From contig CATOMC010000010.1 of the NCBI GenBank assembly GCA_951801245.1, positions 12,862 to 76,861 of the forward strand: a stretch of 64,000 nucleotides of DNA, given 5' to 3'. Below the pieces are notes generated by a model, which saw only the letters and a program-made list of their open reading frames with translations, searched no databases and was not told where the DNA came from. The stretch comes from an uncultured Lachnospiraceae bacterium (GTDB lineage: Bacteria > Bacillota_A > Clostridia > Lachnospirales > Lachnospiraceae). A program made the translations under genes and the position numbers. Positions 34,665 to 44,488 of this stretch are shown here, piece after piece (positions within the stretch are counted from its first letter, which is position 1; each line of letters begins with the position of its first letter).

Positions 34665-36506
34665 CTATTTTTTTGCCGCCGCCGAAATCGCTGCCCGTTT
34701 TCTCAGGGTAGGATCCAGAATCTTCTTGCGGATCCGCAGGTTTGACGGAGTCACTTCCAACAGTTCGTCTGTATCGATGAACTCAAGCGCCTGTTCCAGA
34801 CTTAAGACCTTGGGCGGTGTGAGGCGAAGCGCCTCATCCGCACTGGAGGAGCGGGTGTTGGTAAGCTGCTTTTTCTTACATACATTTAATTCGATGTCTT
34901 CACCGCGGCCATTCTGTCCTACGATCATACCGGAATAGACTTTGGTGCCGGGACCGATAAAGAGGGTGCCGCGTTCCTGGGCGTTGAAGAGTCCATAGGT
35001 GATGGCTTCACCCGCTTCAAAAGCGATCAAAGAACCCTGTTTGCGGTACTGGATATCGCCCTTGTAGGGTCCGTAACCGTCAAAGATGGTGTTCATGATG
35101 CCGTTACCCTTGGTGTCGGTCATGAATTCTCCCCGGTAACCGATCAGTCCACGGGAGGGGATGGAGAATTCCAGGCGGTTGTAGCCGCCGGAGGCCATGC
35201 CCATGTTTTTCAGTTCGCCTTTGCGAAGACTCAGCTTCTCAATAACCGTTCCAGAGAATTCTTCCGGCACATCCACATAGCATAGCTCCATGGGCTCCAG
35301 TTTCTTGCCGTTTTCATCGGTTTTATATAAGACTTCGGCCTTGCTGACGGCGAATTCATAACCTTCTCTGCGCATATTTTCAATTAACACGGACAAGTGT
35401 AGTTCACCGCGGCCGGAGACTTTGAACGCTTCGGTCGTATCCGTCTCCTCTACTCGCAGGGATACGTCTGTGTTGAGTTCTTTAAAGAGTCTGTCGCGCA
35501 GATGGCGGCTGGTGACGTATTTCCCCTCTTGACCGGCTAACGGAGAATCATTGACCATAAAGTGCATGGCAATGGTAGGCTCCGATATTTTCTGGAAAGG
35601 AATGGGGGTTGGTGCATCGGGAGAGCAGAGGGTGTCGCCGATGTGGATGTCTGTAATGCCGGAGATGGCCACGATGGCGCCGATGCCTGCTTCCTTGACT
35701 TCTATTTTATTGAGGCCGTCATACTCGTAGAGTTTGCTGATCTTCACTTTCTTCTGCTTGTCCGGTTCGTGGTGGTTTACGATGACCACCTCCTGATTGA
35801 CCTTGACAGAACCGTTATCTACCTTACCGACGCCGATACGGCCTACGTATTCATTGTAGTCGATGGTGCTGATCAGTACCTGTGTGCCTGCATCGGGATC
35901 CCCTTGGGGCGCCGGGATGTGTTCGATAATGGTGTCGAAGAGGGGGGTCATATCGCCGCCCTTTACGGTGAGCTGGGTACTGGCAGTACCTGTCTTGGCG
36001 GAAGCATAAACGAAGGGGCAGTCAAGTTGCTCATCGTTGGCATCCAGATCCATAAAGAGCTCTAAGACTTCATCCACTACCTGGATCGGCCTGGCCTCCG
36101 GCCGGTCACATTTGTTAATGCAAACGATGACGGACAGATCCAGTTCCAGAGCCTTTTTCAGGACGAATTTGGTCTGGGGCATGGGACCTTCAAAGGCGTC
36201 CACCACCAGGATAACGCCATCCACCATCTTGAGTACCCGTTCCACTTCCCCGCCGAAGTCGGCGTGGCCGGGCGTGTCGATGATATTGATCTTCACGCCT
36301 TTGTAAGTGACAGCAGTATTCTTGGAGAGAATCGTGATACCGCGCTCTTTCTCGATATCGTTGGAGTCCATAACCCGCTCTGCCACTTCCTGATTCTCCC
36401 GGAATACACCGCTTTGTTTCAATAGTTCATCCACCAACGTGGTCTTACCATGGTCCACGTGAGCGATAATCGCTATATTTCTGACATCTTCTCTTGTCTG
36501 CTTCAT
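34665..36506 (-). CDS. typA: Ribosome-associated GTPase TypA/BipA
   Basis: A 613-residue translational GTPase. The G1 motif is AHVDHGKTTL, G2 is in ERGITI, G3 is DTPGHADFGG and G4 is NKCD. Domains II, III and V and the BipA-specific C-terminal domain (GPGTKVYSGMIVGQNGRGED) follow. It acts on the 70S ribosome in assembly and stress adaptation, near the EF-G site. Monocistronic. Confidence 0.97.
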   Translation of the reverse strand: MKQTREDVRNIAIIAHVDHGKTTLVDELLKQSGVFRENQEVAERVMDSNDIEKERGITILSKNTAVTYKGVKINIIDTPGHADFGGEVERVLKMVDGVILVVDAFEGPMPQTKFVLKKALELDLSVIVCINKCDRPEARPIQVVDEVLELFMDLDANDEQLDCPFVYASAKTGTASTQLTVKGGDMTPLFDTIIEHIPAPQGDPDAGTQVLISTIDYNEYVGRIGVGKVDNGSVKVNQEVVIVNHHEPDKQKKVKISKLYEYDGLNKIEVKEAGIGAIVAISGITDIHIGDTLCSPDAPTPIPFQKISEPTIAMHFMVNDSPLAGQEGKYVTSRHLRDRLFKELNTDVSLRVEETDTTEAFKVSGRGELHLSVLIENMRREGYEFAVSKAEVLYKTDENGKKLEPMELCYVDVPEEFSGTVIEKLSLRKGELKNMGMASGGYNRLEFSIPSRGLIGYRGEFMTDTKGNGIMNTIFDGYGPYKGDIQYRKQGSLIAFEAGEAITYGLFNAQERGTLFIGPGTKVYSGMIVGQNGRGEDIELNVCKKKQLTNTRSSSADEALRLTPPKVLSLEQALEFIDTDELLEVTPSNLRIRKKILDPTLRKRAAISAAAKK

Positions 36507-36769
36507 ATTTTACCGTGCCTTTCTCGAACTTGTGTAGCTGTCTTTTGGCTGTTTTTCATACATTGACTGTCTGTTGAGGCGTCACTTTCTGGGTGACGTG
36601 CGAAAAGTAACAATCCTCAAACTCGGACATTATATCACTAGTTTTCTGTTCTTGCAAGTGTCTGCTGCGCGACCATTAACAGTTCTATTTTCTTCCTTAA
36701 TCCTATATATTGATAATACAATACTAAAAGGGATTCCTGCGATCATGCAGTGTAGAAGGGAGAAAAAAC

Positions 36770-37402
36770 ATGACAGATAAGGTAATTGAAAACAACCAGG
36801 TGGCGATTATGGGGGAAATTGTGAGTGATTTCTCTTTTAGCCATGAGATTTTTGGAGAGGGCTTCTATATGGTGGATATCAGCGTAGATCGACTCAGCGA
36901 GTCAACTGATATCATACCGGTGATGGTGTCTGAACGCCTCATTGATGTGAATGAGGATTATAGGGGCATGAAGATCTGTATCACCGGGCAGTTTCGATCC
37001 TATAACAGGCACGAGGAGAGGAAGAACAGGCTGGTCTTGTCTGTTTTTGCAAGAGAGATTGAATTTGTGGAAGATATCGGCGAGGGTGCGAAGACGAATC
37101 AGATTTTCCTGGACGGCTATATCTGTAAAGAGCCGATTTACAGGAAGACACCGCTTGGCAGGGAGATCGCGGATCTGCTTTTGGCCGTCAACAGGCCTTA
37201 TGGTAAGTCGGATTACATACCCTGCATCTGCTGGGGGCGCAATGCCAGATTTGCCAGTAATTTTGAGGTGGGCAGCCGCTGTGCCATCTGGGGCCGGATC
37301 CAGAGCCGTGAATATATGAAAAAATTGTCGGAGGAGCAGCTTGAAAGACGGATTGCTTATGAAGTTTCAGTCAGCAAACTTGAGATGATAGAGGATGAAT
37401 GA
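36770..37402 (+). CDS. Single-stranded DNA-binding (OB-fold) protein, SSB-like
   Basis: A 210-residue protein, MTDKVIENNQVAIMGEIVSD and onward, behind GAAGGGAGAAAAAAC. It has two OB-fold-like halves. The second (IFLDGYICKEPIYRKTPLGR, EIADLLLAVNRPYGKSDYIP, CICWGRNARFASNF) closely follows the SSB pattern, while the first half is divergent. It lacks the acidic C-terminal DDDIPF tip of replicative SSB, so it is probably a paralogue with another role. Confidence 0.75.
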   Translation: MTDKVIENNQVAIMGEIVSDFSFSHEIFGEGFYMVDISVDRLSESTDIIPVMVSERLIDVNEDYRGMKICITGQFRSYNRHEERKNRLVLSVFAREIEFVEDIGEGAKTNQIFLDGYICKEPIYRKTPLGREIADLLLAVNRPYGKSDYIPCICWGRNARFASNFEVGSRCAIWGRIQSREYMKKLSEEQLERRIAYEVSVSKLEMIEDE

Positions 37403-37478
37403 GAAATGCCATAGAGCCGTGATACCAGGGTGGATGTAGCGATCGAGGTCATAAATTTCAGTTTTTAACGACAAAAAG

Positions 37479-37507
37479 TTGCACAATAAAGCTACTTATG
37501 CTATGAT
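37479..37507 (+). promoter_or_regulatory. Promoter of the cobO-like gene
   Basis: TTGCAC (37479-37484), 17-base spacer, TATGAT (37502-37507). Confidence 0.7.
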
Positions 37508-37550
37508 AGGCAGACATAGGATTGAAATGAGATGAACAAGAGGTATCGAT

Positions 37551-38051
37551 ATGGAAAAGGGCATGATTCAGATCTACAGTGGAGAAGGTCATGGTAAATC
37601 TCCTGCGGCGCTTGGCAGGGCAATACAGACGGCGTGTGAGGGAGAATACGTTGTGATCATCCAATTTCTGAAGGGTAGAGGGCTTGCGGAATCAGAGTTC
37701 GTAAAGCGTCTGGAACCGGAGATCAAGATATTCCGCTTTGAGAAGTCGGCCGAAGATTTTTCTCATTTGACAGAAGAACATAAGGCAGAAGAGAAGAGAA
37801 ATATCAGAAACGGCCTTAATTTTGCCAAAAAGATACTCAACACGGGTGAGTGTTCCCTGCTCATCTTAGATGAGGTGCTGGGGCTGATTGACAACGGGAT
37901 CATTACGGTGGAAGAACTGAAGACGCTTCTGGCCGGCAAACCTGAGGAGATGGAGATCATCATGACGGGTATCACCTTAAATGACGAGGTCTGTGCAATG
38001 GCAGATAATGTGACAAAGGTGGAGACCATGCATTTTAAGATCTGGGAGTAG
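37551..38051 (+). CDS. Cob(I)alamin adenosyltransferase, CobO/BtuR-type
   Basis: A 166-residue P-loop protein with the CobA/CobO-type Walker A GEGHGKSPAALGRA and the Walker B-like LLILDEVLGLIDNGII. The segment IQFLKGRGLAESEFVKRLE matches the family. The enzyme transfers the adenosyl group of ATP to cob(I)alamin or cob(I)yrinate diamide. GHGKS replaces the more common GKGKT, which is common in Lachnospiraceae paralogues. No cobalamin genes or B12 riboswitch are nearby, so the exact corrinoid substrate is uncertain. Confidence 0.82.
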   Translation: MEKGMIQIYSGEGHGKSPAALGRAIQTACEGEYVVIIQFLKGRGLAESEFVKRLEPEIKIFRFEKSAEDFSHLTEEHKAEEKRNIRNGLNFAKKILNTGECSLLILDEVLGLIDNGIITVEELKTLLAGKPEEMEIIMTGITLNDEVCAMADNVTKVETMHFKIWE

Positions 38052-38077
38052 AGAGTTTCAGTCCGGGTATCTTTTGA

Positions 38078-38106
38078 TTGACAGAAGGAAGCCTGAGTGC
38101 TATTAT
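38078..38106 (+). promoter_or_regulatory. Sigma-A promoter of the dapA-dapB operon
   Basis: TTGACA (38078-38083), 17-base spacer, TATTAT (38101-38106), just before the lysine riboswitch. Confidence 0.88.
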
Positions 38107-38121
38107 AAGTTCAACATGATA

Positions 38122-38340
38122 GAGGTTGATAGAGGTTGCGTTTTTTATGAGTAGGGATGCAGATGCGGCAGGCGCAGAAGATGTATCAGGAAAGGAAAAA
38201 ACGCCGAAAGGGGAGGCTCCTGCAGGTCTTTTCCTTGGGCATGCAGTGAACAACTGTATGACTGTCATCTTATGATGGGGCGCTATCCAGACCAGAAATG
38301 GCAGATTATGAGGCTGGCCCAGTGTGGTCAGCCTTTTTTT
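38122..38340 (+). promoter_or_regulatory. Lysine riboswitch (L box) with terminator
   Basis: Conserved L-box pieces occur in order: AGAGGTTGCG (38131), ATGAGTAGGGATGC, ACGCCGAAAGGGGAGG (38201-38216), CCTTGGGCATGCAGTGAAC, ATGACTGTCATC and GGGGCGCTATCC (to 38288). The expression platform is a terminator: AGGCTGGCC (38311-38319) with GGTCAGCCT (38326-38334) and seven T. High lysine should stop transcription of dapA and dapB. Confidence 0.95.
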
Positions 38341-38389
38341 CAAAGACAGGGGCGCGATGACCAATAACATCATAGCGGGAGGAGAGCAT

Positions 38390-39277
38390 ATGGCAATTTT
38401 TAAAGGGGCGGGTGTCGCAATCGTCACACCGTTTCACGAGGACGGCAGTATTAACTATGAGAAATTTGCACAGCTTGTGGAGGAGCAGATCGCCGGAGGG
38501 ACAGATGCGATCATCGTCTGCGGCACGACCGGAGAGTCTTCCACACTGACCCATGAGGAACATCTGGATCTGATCCGGTTCTGTGTGGAAACGGTGAAGG
38601 GCAGAATACCGGTGCTAGCCGGAACCGGCTCCAATTGCACCAAGACAGCGGTATACCTGTCTCAGGAAGCAGAAAAATACGGTGCGGACGGTCTGCTTTT
38701 GGTGACGCCTTATTATAACAAGGCTACGCAGAACGGTTTGTTTGCACATTATAAGAGAATCGCAGACTCGGTGAAGCTGCCGATCATTTTGTATAATGTA
38801 CCCGGCAGGACGGGATGTAATATCCTGCCGCAGACGGCAGTGAGACTATGCACGGAAGTGGAGAATATCGTAGGTATCAAGGAGGCCAGCGGCAATATTT
38901 CACAGATTGCAAAGCTGCAGTCTCTGGCGAATGGTAAGGTGGATGTTTATTCCGGTAATGATGACCAGATCGTACCGATCCTGTCTCTTGGCGGTAAGGG
39001 TGTTATTTCGGTGCTGTCCAATATTGCGCCCAGACAGACCCATGAGATCTGTCAGAAGTTCTTTGACGGCGACTTAGAGGGCAGTATGAAAGAACAGCTT
39101 CGTGCGATCGATCTGTGCGATGCACTGTTTTGTGAAGTGAACCCGATTCCGGTGAAAGCTGCGCTCAATCTGATGGGCAGGGAAGTGGGTACACCGCATA
39201 TGCCGCTGTCCGATATGGAGCCGCAGAATGTGGAAAGGCTTAAAAAGGCCATGCAGGAGTATGGTCTTCTGGAATGA
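38390..39277 (+). CDS. dapA: 4-hydroxy-tetrahydrodipicolinate synthase
   Basis: DapA condenses pyruvate with aspartate semialdehyde in lysine and diaminopimelate synthesis. ATG at 38390 follows GGGAGGAGAGC and gives 295 residues. The TIM barrel shows CGTTGESSTLTHEEH, the Tyr in ILYNVPGRTGCN and the Schiff-base Lys in IVGIKEASGN. It is directly behind the lysine riboswitch. Confidence 0.97.
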   Translation: MAIFKGAGVAIVTPFHEDGSINYEKFAQLVEEQIAGGTDAIIVCGTTGESSTLTHEEHLDLIRFCVETVKGRIPVLAGTGSNCTKTAVYLSQEAEKYGADGLLLVTPYYNKATQNGLFAHYKRIADSVKLPIILYNVPGRTGCNILPQTAVRLCTEVENIVGIKEASGNISQIAKLQSLANGKVDVYSGNDDQIVPILSLGGKGVISVLSNIAPRQTHEICQKFFDGDLEGSMKEQLRAIDLCDALFCEVNPIPVKAALNLMGREVGTPHMPLSDMEPQNVERLKKAMQEYGLLE

Positions 39278-39303
39278 TGAAATGATTAGTAACCACACAC
39301 AGA

Positions 39304-39338
39304 AACGTCTGTTAAAGGAACATTTAGCAGGCGTTTTT
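39304..39338 (+). terminator. Hairpin between dapA and dapB
   Basis: AACGTCTGTTAAA (39304-39316) pairs with TTTAGCAGGCGTT (39322-39334), with two mismatches, and is followed by TTTT. It may attenuate dapB relative to dapA. Confidence 0.6.
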
Positions 39339-39379
39339 CATAAGAAGCGGACAAGATTTCATAAAGAGGAGTGTTCAAT

Positions 39380-40135
39380 ATGGTAAAAGTGATTATGCAT
39401 GGCTGCAACGGTAAAATGGGACAGACGATTTCCGGCCTGATCGAGGCAGATGAAGAGATAGAGATTGTGGCGGGCGTGGATGCCAGAGACGAGGGAAAGA
39501 ATCCTTATCCGGTGTTTTCAGATATTGCATCGTGTACAGTGGAGGCGGATGCCGTGATCGACTTTTCTGTGGCGGCCGCAGTTGACGGACTGCTTGCTTA
39601 TTGCGTGGACAAAAAGGTTCCCTGTGTATTATGTACCACAGGACTTACTAAGGAGCAGCTTCAAAAGGTGGAAGAAGCTTCCCGGGAGGTGGCGATCCTT
39701 AAGTCTGCCAATATGTCTCTTGGCATCAACATGCTTTTGAAACTCTTAAAGGAAGCGGCACAGATTCTCACACCGGCGGGGTTTGATATTGAAATCGTGG
39801 AGAAACACCATAACCAGAAAGTGGATGCACCCAGCGGTACGGCACTGGCACTGGCGGATGCCATCAATGATCAGATGGATCATGCGTATGCGTATGTCTA
39901 TGACAGAAGCCAGGTTAGAGAGAAGAGAAAGGATAAGGAGATCGGTATCAGCGCGGTCAGAGGCGGTACGATCGTAGGAGATCATGATGTGATCTTTGCA
40001 GGGGCTGATGAGGTGGTTACGTTCTCTCATCGGGCATATTCCAAGGCAGTGTTTGGTAAAGGTGCCATCCAGGCGGCAAAATTCCTAAAAGGTCGGCCGG
40101 CAGGTATGTACGATATGTCCGATGTGATCGGATAA
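39380..40135 (+). CDS. dapB: 4-hydroxy-tetrahydrodipicolinate reductase
   Basis: DapB reduces the DapA product with NAD(P)H. The 251-residue product begins MVKVIMHGCNGKMGQTISG with the nucleotide-binding GCNGKMG. The catalytic segment is EIVEKHHNQKVDAPSGTAL, and the substrate loop RGGTIVGDHDVIFAG is clear. It lies 102 bp after dapA in the same operon. Confidence 0.97.
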   Translation: MVKVIMHGCNGKMGQTISGLIEADEEIEIVAGVDARDEGKNPYPVFSDIASCTVEADAVIDFSVAAAVDGLLAYCVDKKVPCVLCTTGLTKEQLQKVEEASREVAILKSANMSLGINMLLKLLKEAAQILTPAGFDIEIVEKHHNQKVDAPSGTALALADAINDQMDHAYAYVYDRSQVREKRKDKEIGISAVRGGTIVGDHDVIFAGADEVVTFSHRAYSKAVFGKGAIQAAKFLKGRPAGMYDMSDVIG

Positions 40136-40265
40136 ACTCTTACATAAAGACAGAGTTTTACAAAAATAGACAGAATCTGCGCGATGCCATTCGACAGGGA
40201 ATGTGTCGTCCGGATAGGAACGTGCAGATATCTGATGGCTATGAGGAAAGGACATTACGGGACAG

Positions 40266-42230
40266 ATGGACGATTTAGAATTAAAATACCTGAAAAGTTT
40301 GGCCAAACAATATCCGACGATCGCGGCGGCGTCAACGGAGATTATCAATCTGCAGGCGATTTTGAACCTGCCAAAAGGAACAGAACATTTTATGACGGAC
40401 ATTCATGGAGAGTATGAACAGTTCAACCATGTCCTGAAGAACGGATCGGGTTCTGTCCGGCGTAAGATCGATGAGGAGTTTGGCAATACACTCAGTATTA
40501 AGGATAAGAAGAGCCTGGCCACATTGATCTATTATCCGGAGGAGAAGCTGGATATCGTGATGCAGGAGGAGGACGAAAGCTCCATTGAGGACTGGTATAA
40601 GATCACACTCCACAGGCTGGTGCAGATCACGAAACGGGTATCTTCCAAGTACACCAGATCCAAAGTACGTAAAGCGCTGCCGAAAGACTTTTCCTATATC
40701 ATAGAAGAGTTGATCACGGAGAAGGCAGAGATTCAGGATAAGGAAGCATACTATAACGAGATCATTCATACGATCATCAGGATTGGAAGGGCGCCGGAAT
40801 TTATCGTTGCCTTGAGCAATCTGATCCAGCGGCTGGTTATCGATCACCTGCATATTGTGGGAGATATTTTTGACAGGGGGCCGGGGCCTCATGTGATTCT
40901 GGATACGCTCTGCCAGTATCATTCGGTAGATGTACAGTGGGGCAATCATGATATTGTATGGATGGGAGCGGCCAGCGGTCATCTGGCATGTATCGCCAAT
41001 GTCATCCGTATGGCGGCCAGATATGGCAACCTGGACACGCTGGAAGAAGGTTACGGCATCAATCTGATCCCGCTCGCCACGTTTGCACTGGATGTATATA
41101 AGGATACGGACTGTGAGGCATTTGCCATCAAATATAATACGGATTATGATACCAAGGACTTGAGCCTCGACATGAAGATGCATAAGGCAATCGCCATCCT
41201 GCAGTTCAAACTGGAAGGACAGTTGATCATGCGGCGTCCGGAATTTGCCATGCAGGACAGACTGCTCCTGGAACATATTGATTATGAGAATAAAGCGCTG
41301 GTCATTAATGGGGTATCTTATCCCATGAAAGATGTGGATTTTCCGACCGTCAACAGAAACAGGCCCTATGAGCTGACACCGGAGGAAGAACAGGTGATGG
41401 AACGTCTGCGGCAGGCATTTGTAAAGTGCGAGAAGCTGCAGAAACATGTACGGTTCCTCTTTTCCAAGGGAGGGCTTTATAAAGTCTACAATTCCAATCT
41501 GCTCTATCACGGCTGCGTACCGATGGACGAGGCGGGGAATTTTAATAAAGTGAATGTTTATGGGGAGGAATATAGCGGCAAAAAACTCTATGATGTGTTG
41601 GAACATTATGCGAGGAGAGGGTATTACGCCCATAACAATCTGCAGGAAAAACTGAAAGGACAGGATATTATCTGGTATATCTGGGCCGGACCCAATTCTC
41701 CGGTTTTTGGCAAAGATAAGATGGCTACCTTCGAGCGTTACTTCCTGTTTGATAAGGAGATTCATAAAGAGACCAAAAACAGCTATTACAGACTGCTTGA
41801 CAATGAGGAGGTCATCAATAAGATCCTGCGGGAGTTCGGCTTGGATGAGGACCATTCTCATATTGTTAACGGTCATGTGCCGGTGGAACTTAAGAAAGGA
41901 GAGACGCCGATCAAGTGCGGCGGTAAACTGTTGATCATAGACGGCGGTTTTTCCAAAGCTTATCAGGACAAGACCGGTATCGCCGGTTACACACTGGTGG
42001 TCAATTCCTACGGTATGCGCCTGGTGTCGCATGAGCCCTTTGAGTCAACAGAAGCGGCGATCTTGCATGAGTCGGACATTTTCTCTGATTCGATTATTGT
42101 AGAGACTACTTCTTCCAGACAGAAGATCGCGGATACGGAGATCGGCATGGAACTGCGGGAGATGATCCACCAGTTGGAGGAGCTTCTTCAGGCTTACCGG
42201 GACGGTATCCTGATTGAAAAAGGTGTCTAA
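40266..42230 (+). CDS. fbp: Fructose-1,6-bisphosphatase, class III
   Basis: A 654-residue gluconeogenic phosphatase of the Firmicute class III type. Metallophosphatase motifs are present: HGEYEQFNHVLKNGSG, VGDIFDRGPGPH, WGNHDIVWMG and NGHVPVELKKGETP. The length matches Bacillus subtilis Fbp (about 670). It stands alone downstream of dapB. Confidence 0.96.
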   Translation: MDDLELKYLKSLAKQYPTIAAASTEIINLQAILNLPKGTEHFMTDIHGEYEQFNHVLKNGSGSVRRKIDEEFGNTLSIKDKKSLATLIYYPEEKLDIVMQEEDESSIEDWYKITLHRLVQITKRVSSKYTRSKVRKALPKDFSYIIEELITEKAEIQDKEAYYNEIIHTIIRIGRAPEFIVALSNLIQRLVIDHLHIVGDIFDRGPGPHVILDTLCQYHSVDVQWGNHDIVWMGAASGHLACIANVIRMAARYGNLDTLEEGYGINLIPLATFALDVYKDTDCEAFAIKYNTDYDTKDLSLDMKMHKAIAILQFKLEGQLIMRRPEFAMQDRLLLEHIDYENKALVINGVSYPMKDVDFPTVNRNRPYELTPEEEQVMERLRQAFVKCEKLQKHVRFLFSKGGLYKVYNSNLLYHGCVPMDEAGNFNKVNVYGEEYSGKKLYDVLEHYARRGYYAHNNLQEKLKGQDIIWYIWAGPNSPVFGKDKMATFERYFLFDKEIHKETKNSYYRLLDNEEVINKILREFGLDEDHSHIVNGHVPVELKKGETPIKCGGKLLIIDGGFSKAYQDKTGIAGYTLVVNSYGMRLVSHEPFESTEAAILHESDIFSDSIIVETTSSRQKIADTEIGMELREMIHQLEELLQAYRDGILIEKGV

Positions 42231-42253
42231 AAAATAAGAAACGGATATAAATT

Positions 42254-42280
42254 TCCCCAGACGTTTGGAGCATGTCTGGG
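42254..42280. terminator. Bidirectional hairpin terminator
   Basis: CCCCAGAC (42254-42261) with GTCTGGGG (42273-42280) lies between convergent fbp and the lipoprotein gene. It is followed by AAGTTTTG on the plus strand and preceded by AAATTT, which gives an AAATTT tail on the minus strand. Confidence 0.7.
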
Positions 42281-42293
42281 GAAGTTTTGCCTC

Positions 42294-42761
42294 TTAGCGT
42301 GATTTTGAATTGGTATTGTTGCTGCCTGTTCCGGTCACATCATCTACCATGTTTTCCACACCGGTGGCGGCATCATCAATGATATCAGAAGCTGCGTTGC
42401 CGGCATCGTCGATCGCATCGCCGACAGCACTTCCTGTGCCGTTGTTGGTATTGTTATTATCACCGGCAGTGACATCATTTACATTGTCATTATTACCGTT
42501 TCCGGTGGTATTGCTGTCTGTGAGTCCGGTACCGTTATCTGTGGTTCCGGTCATACCATCATTTGTGGTGCCGGTTGTACCGGTGCCGGCAGTGCCATTA
42601 TCTGTGCCTGTTGTGGTTTCGGAAGTGTTTCCGATCCCTGTCTGCGTACCGTTTGCGTCATTTCCGTTGCCGGTATCATTGTTTCTGCTGCCGCAGGCGG
42701 TCATCATGGACATAGTCAGTACCATAAGAGACACGAATAGTAATGTTCTTATTTTTTTCAT
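42294..42761 (-). CDS. Thr/Asn/Gly-rich lipoprotein of unknown function
   Basis: ATG at 42761 with AAAGGAGTGAAATC upstream gives 155 residues. A lipoprotein signal peptide ends in the lipobox MMTAC (Cys about 24). The rest is low complexity: GTTGTTNDGMTGTTDNGTG and further T/N/D/G runs, then a helical part with two DAIDDAGNAASDIIDD-like repeats. It is probably a disordered cell-surface lipoprotein. Confidence 0.78.
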   Translation of the reverse strand: MKKIRTLLFVSLMVLTMSMMTACGSRNNDTGNGNDANGTQTGIGNTSETTTGTDNGTAGTGTTGTTNDGMTGTTDNGTGLTDSNTTGNGNNDNVNDVTAGDNNNTNNGTGSAVGDAIDDAGNAASDIIDDAATGVENMVDDVTGTGSNNTNSKSR

Positions 42762-42994
42762 GATTTCACTCCTTTGCCTTTTAACTTTGCCTTCATACCT
42801 GAATTGCTGATATTGAAACAGAATGTTTGATAAACTTCCTGTTCTTATGTTATTATGTCTGTTAGATGATAAAATATTCGTCATGTATGCAGCCGAGTGG
42901 TAGAAAGGCCGAGTGAGTGGAAGAAGAGGAAAATAAAGTAAATTTTTCATGACTTGTCTGTGCCTTGAGCGAAGTGGAAGGAATGGTAAAAAAT

Positions 42995-43780
42995 ATGGAA
43001 TTTCGACCCTGTATTGATATTCATAATGGAAGTGTCAAGCAGATTGTAGGCGGCAGCTTACAAGATCAGGGAGATCAGGCACAGGAAAACTTTGTATCCG
43101 GTCAGGATGCGGCATTTTTTGCCAGACTCTACCGGGAATATGAGATTCGGAATGGACACATCATACTTCTAAATCCTGTCAGTTCTCCTTATTATCAGGA
43201 AACGAAAAAACAGGCGCTTGCGGCACTTCGTGCGTATCCGGAGAGCCTGCAGGTCGGCGGCGGCATCACGCCGGACAATGTGGCCGAGTTTCTCGATGCC
43301 GGAGCAAGCCATGTAATCGTCACATCCTATGTGTTTCAGGACGGACAGATTCAATATGACAGGCTGCGGGAACTGGTACACCAAATCGGTGCCAAACATC
43401 TGGTACTTGATTTAAGCGTTCGTAAGAAAGAAGATCATTACTACATTGTGACCGACAGATGGCAGAAATATACGGCAGTGGAACTGACAGAGCAAACGAT
43501 GGAGGAATTGTCAAGATTTTGTAATGAATTTTTGATCCATGCAGTGGATGTGGAAGGCAAAGCCTCCGGCATTGAGGAGCCGGTGGTGGAACTTCTGGGA
43601 AACTGGGGCAGAATTCCGGTCACTTATGCAGGCGGTGTCCATAACTTTCAGGATCTGGAACAGCTAAAGATCCTGGGAAGGGGCCGGGTTAATGTGACGA
43701 TCGGCAGTGCACTGGATCTCTTTGGCGGGGATATGCGGTTTGAGGAAGTGCTGGGGTATATTCGGAGAGCAGAAGGATAG
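42995..43780 (+). CDS. Phosphoribosylformimino-AICAR-ribotide isomerase, eukaryotic-type HisA
   Basis: About 261 residues from the ATG at 42995 (MEFRPCIDIHNGSVKQIVGG). The TIM barrel has the N-terminal catalytic Asp in CIDIHNGSVKQI, the phosphate loops LQVGGGITPDN and VTYAGGVHNF, and GRVNVTIGSALDLFGG. The insertions and the motif order match the eukaryotic HIS6/HisA-euk branch rather than standard bacterial HisA. It should act in histidine synthesis, but no his operon is next to it. The start at 42983 is an alternative. Confidence 0.85.
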   Translation: MEFRPCIDIHNGSVKQIVGGSLQDQGDQAQENFVSGQDAAFFARLYREYEIRNGHIILLNPVSSPYYQETKKQALAALRAYPESLQVGGGITPDNVAEFLDAGASHVIVTSYVFQDGQIQYDRLRELVHQIGAKHLVLDLSVRKKEDHYYIVTDRWQKYTAVELTEQTMEELSRFCNEFLIHAVDVEGKASGIEEPVVELLGNWGRIPVTYAGGVHNFQDLEQLKILGRGRVNVTIGSALDLFGGDMRFEEVLGYIRRAEG

Positions 43781-43839
43781 GAAGGACCTTGCCCGGCGGC
43801 GTCGATTCGGTTTCTATGCTGTTGCACTTTTTATGACAT

Positions 43840-43868
43840 AAAAAAAAAACCTGTCGCGATGACAGGTT
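43840..43868 (-). terminator. Terminator of the cold-shock gene
   Basis: AACCTGTC/GACAGGTT with a 5-nt loop. On the minus strand it is followed by a run of eight or more T (the A-run at 43841-43849). Confidence 0.88.
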
Positions 43869-43980
43869 CTTTCTTTCTCTAATCCGTTACAACAATATTG
43901 CTAATTCTAAATAAAATTCATCATTTATATTTAAGAACAGGCACATCGTGATACTGATTATCGATGTTATAAGTCCGACC

Positions 43981-44181
43981 TTATAACTTTGTTACGTTTA
44001 CGGCCTGGGGTCCCTTCTCGCCGTTTACTACTTCATACTCAACTTCAGCCCCCTCTTCAAGAGACTTGAAGCCTTCCATGTTGAGTCCTGAATAGTGAAC
44101 GAATACATCGTTACCCTGCTCATCAGAGATAAAGCCGTAGCCTTTTTGGTTGTTAAACCACTTTACTGTACCTTTGTTCAT
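43981..44181 (-). CDS. Cold-shock-type RNA chaperone
   Basis: A 66-residue CspA-family protein, [20 protein letters not shown] and onward, with RNP1 KGYGFIS and RNP2 DVFVHYS. ATG at 44181 is preceded by GGAGGTATCTATT. It binds single-stranded RNA and DNA and melts RNA structure. The leader 44182-44480 is long and AT-rich, which is usual for cold-shock genes. Confidence 0.95.
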   Translation of the reverse strand: MNKGTVKWFNNQKGYGFISDEQGNDVFVHYSGLNMEGFKSLEEGAEVEYEVVNGEKGPQAVNVTKL

Positions 44182-44488
44182 AATAGATACCTCCAAAAAT
44201 ATTAAGAAATACGTTGATACGACAACATGTATAGAATATCATATATCTCTATAAATGTAAAGCTTTCTTTTACGCATACATTATGTTTTTTTTCGTTTTT
44301 CTTAAGAAAATACTTTATGTAAACAGAAATTGCTATTTGTATGGCATCTGTGGTATTATGGACGCAGAATCAGCATTCTGTGACCCAGTAATTACTTTGT
44401 AATTCTTCTAAAATTGTCATATATTACAGTTTCTGAGATTCTACTATGATGGTAAAGAAGTTCTCGAGATATCGGAGGTAATCTTTTA

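Noticed and set aside
40332..42032. 566-codon minus-strand frame
   Set aside because: It lies entirely antisense to fbp, has no recognisable domain or ribosome binding site, and reflects codon bias of the real gene.
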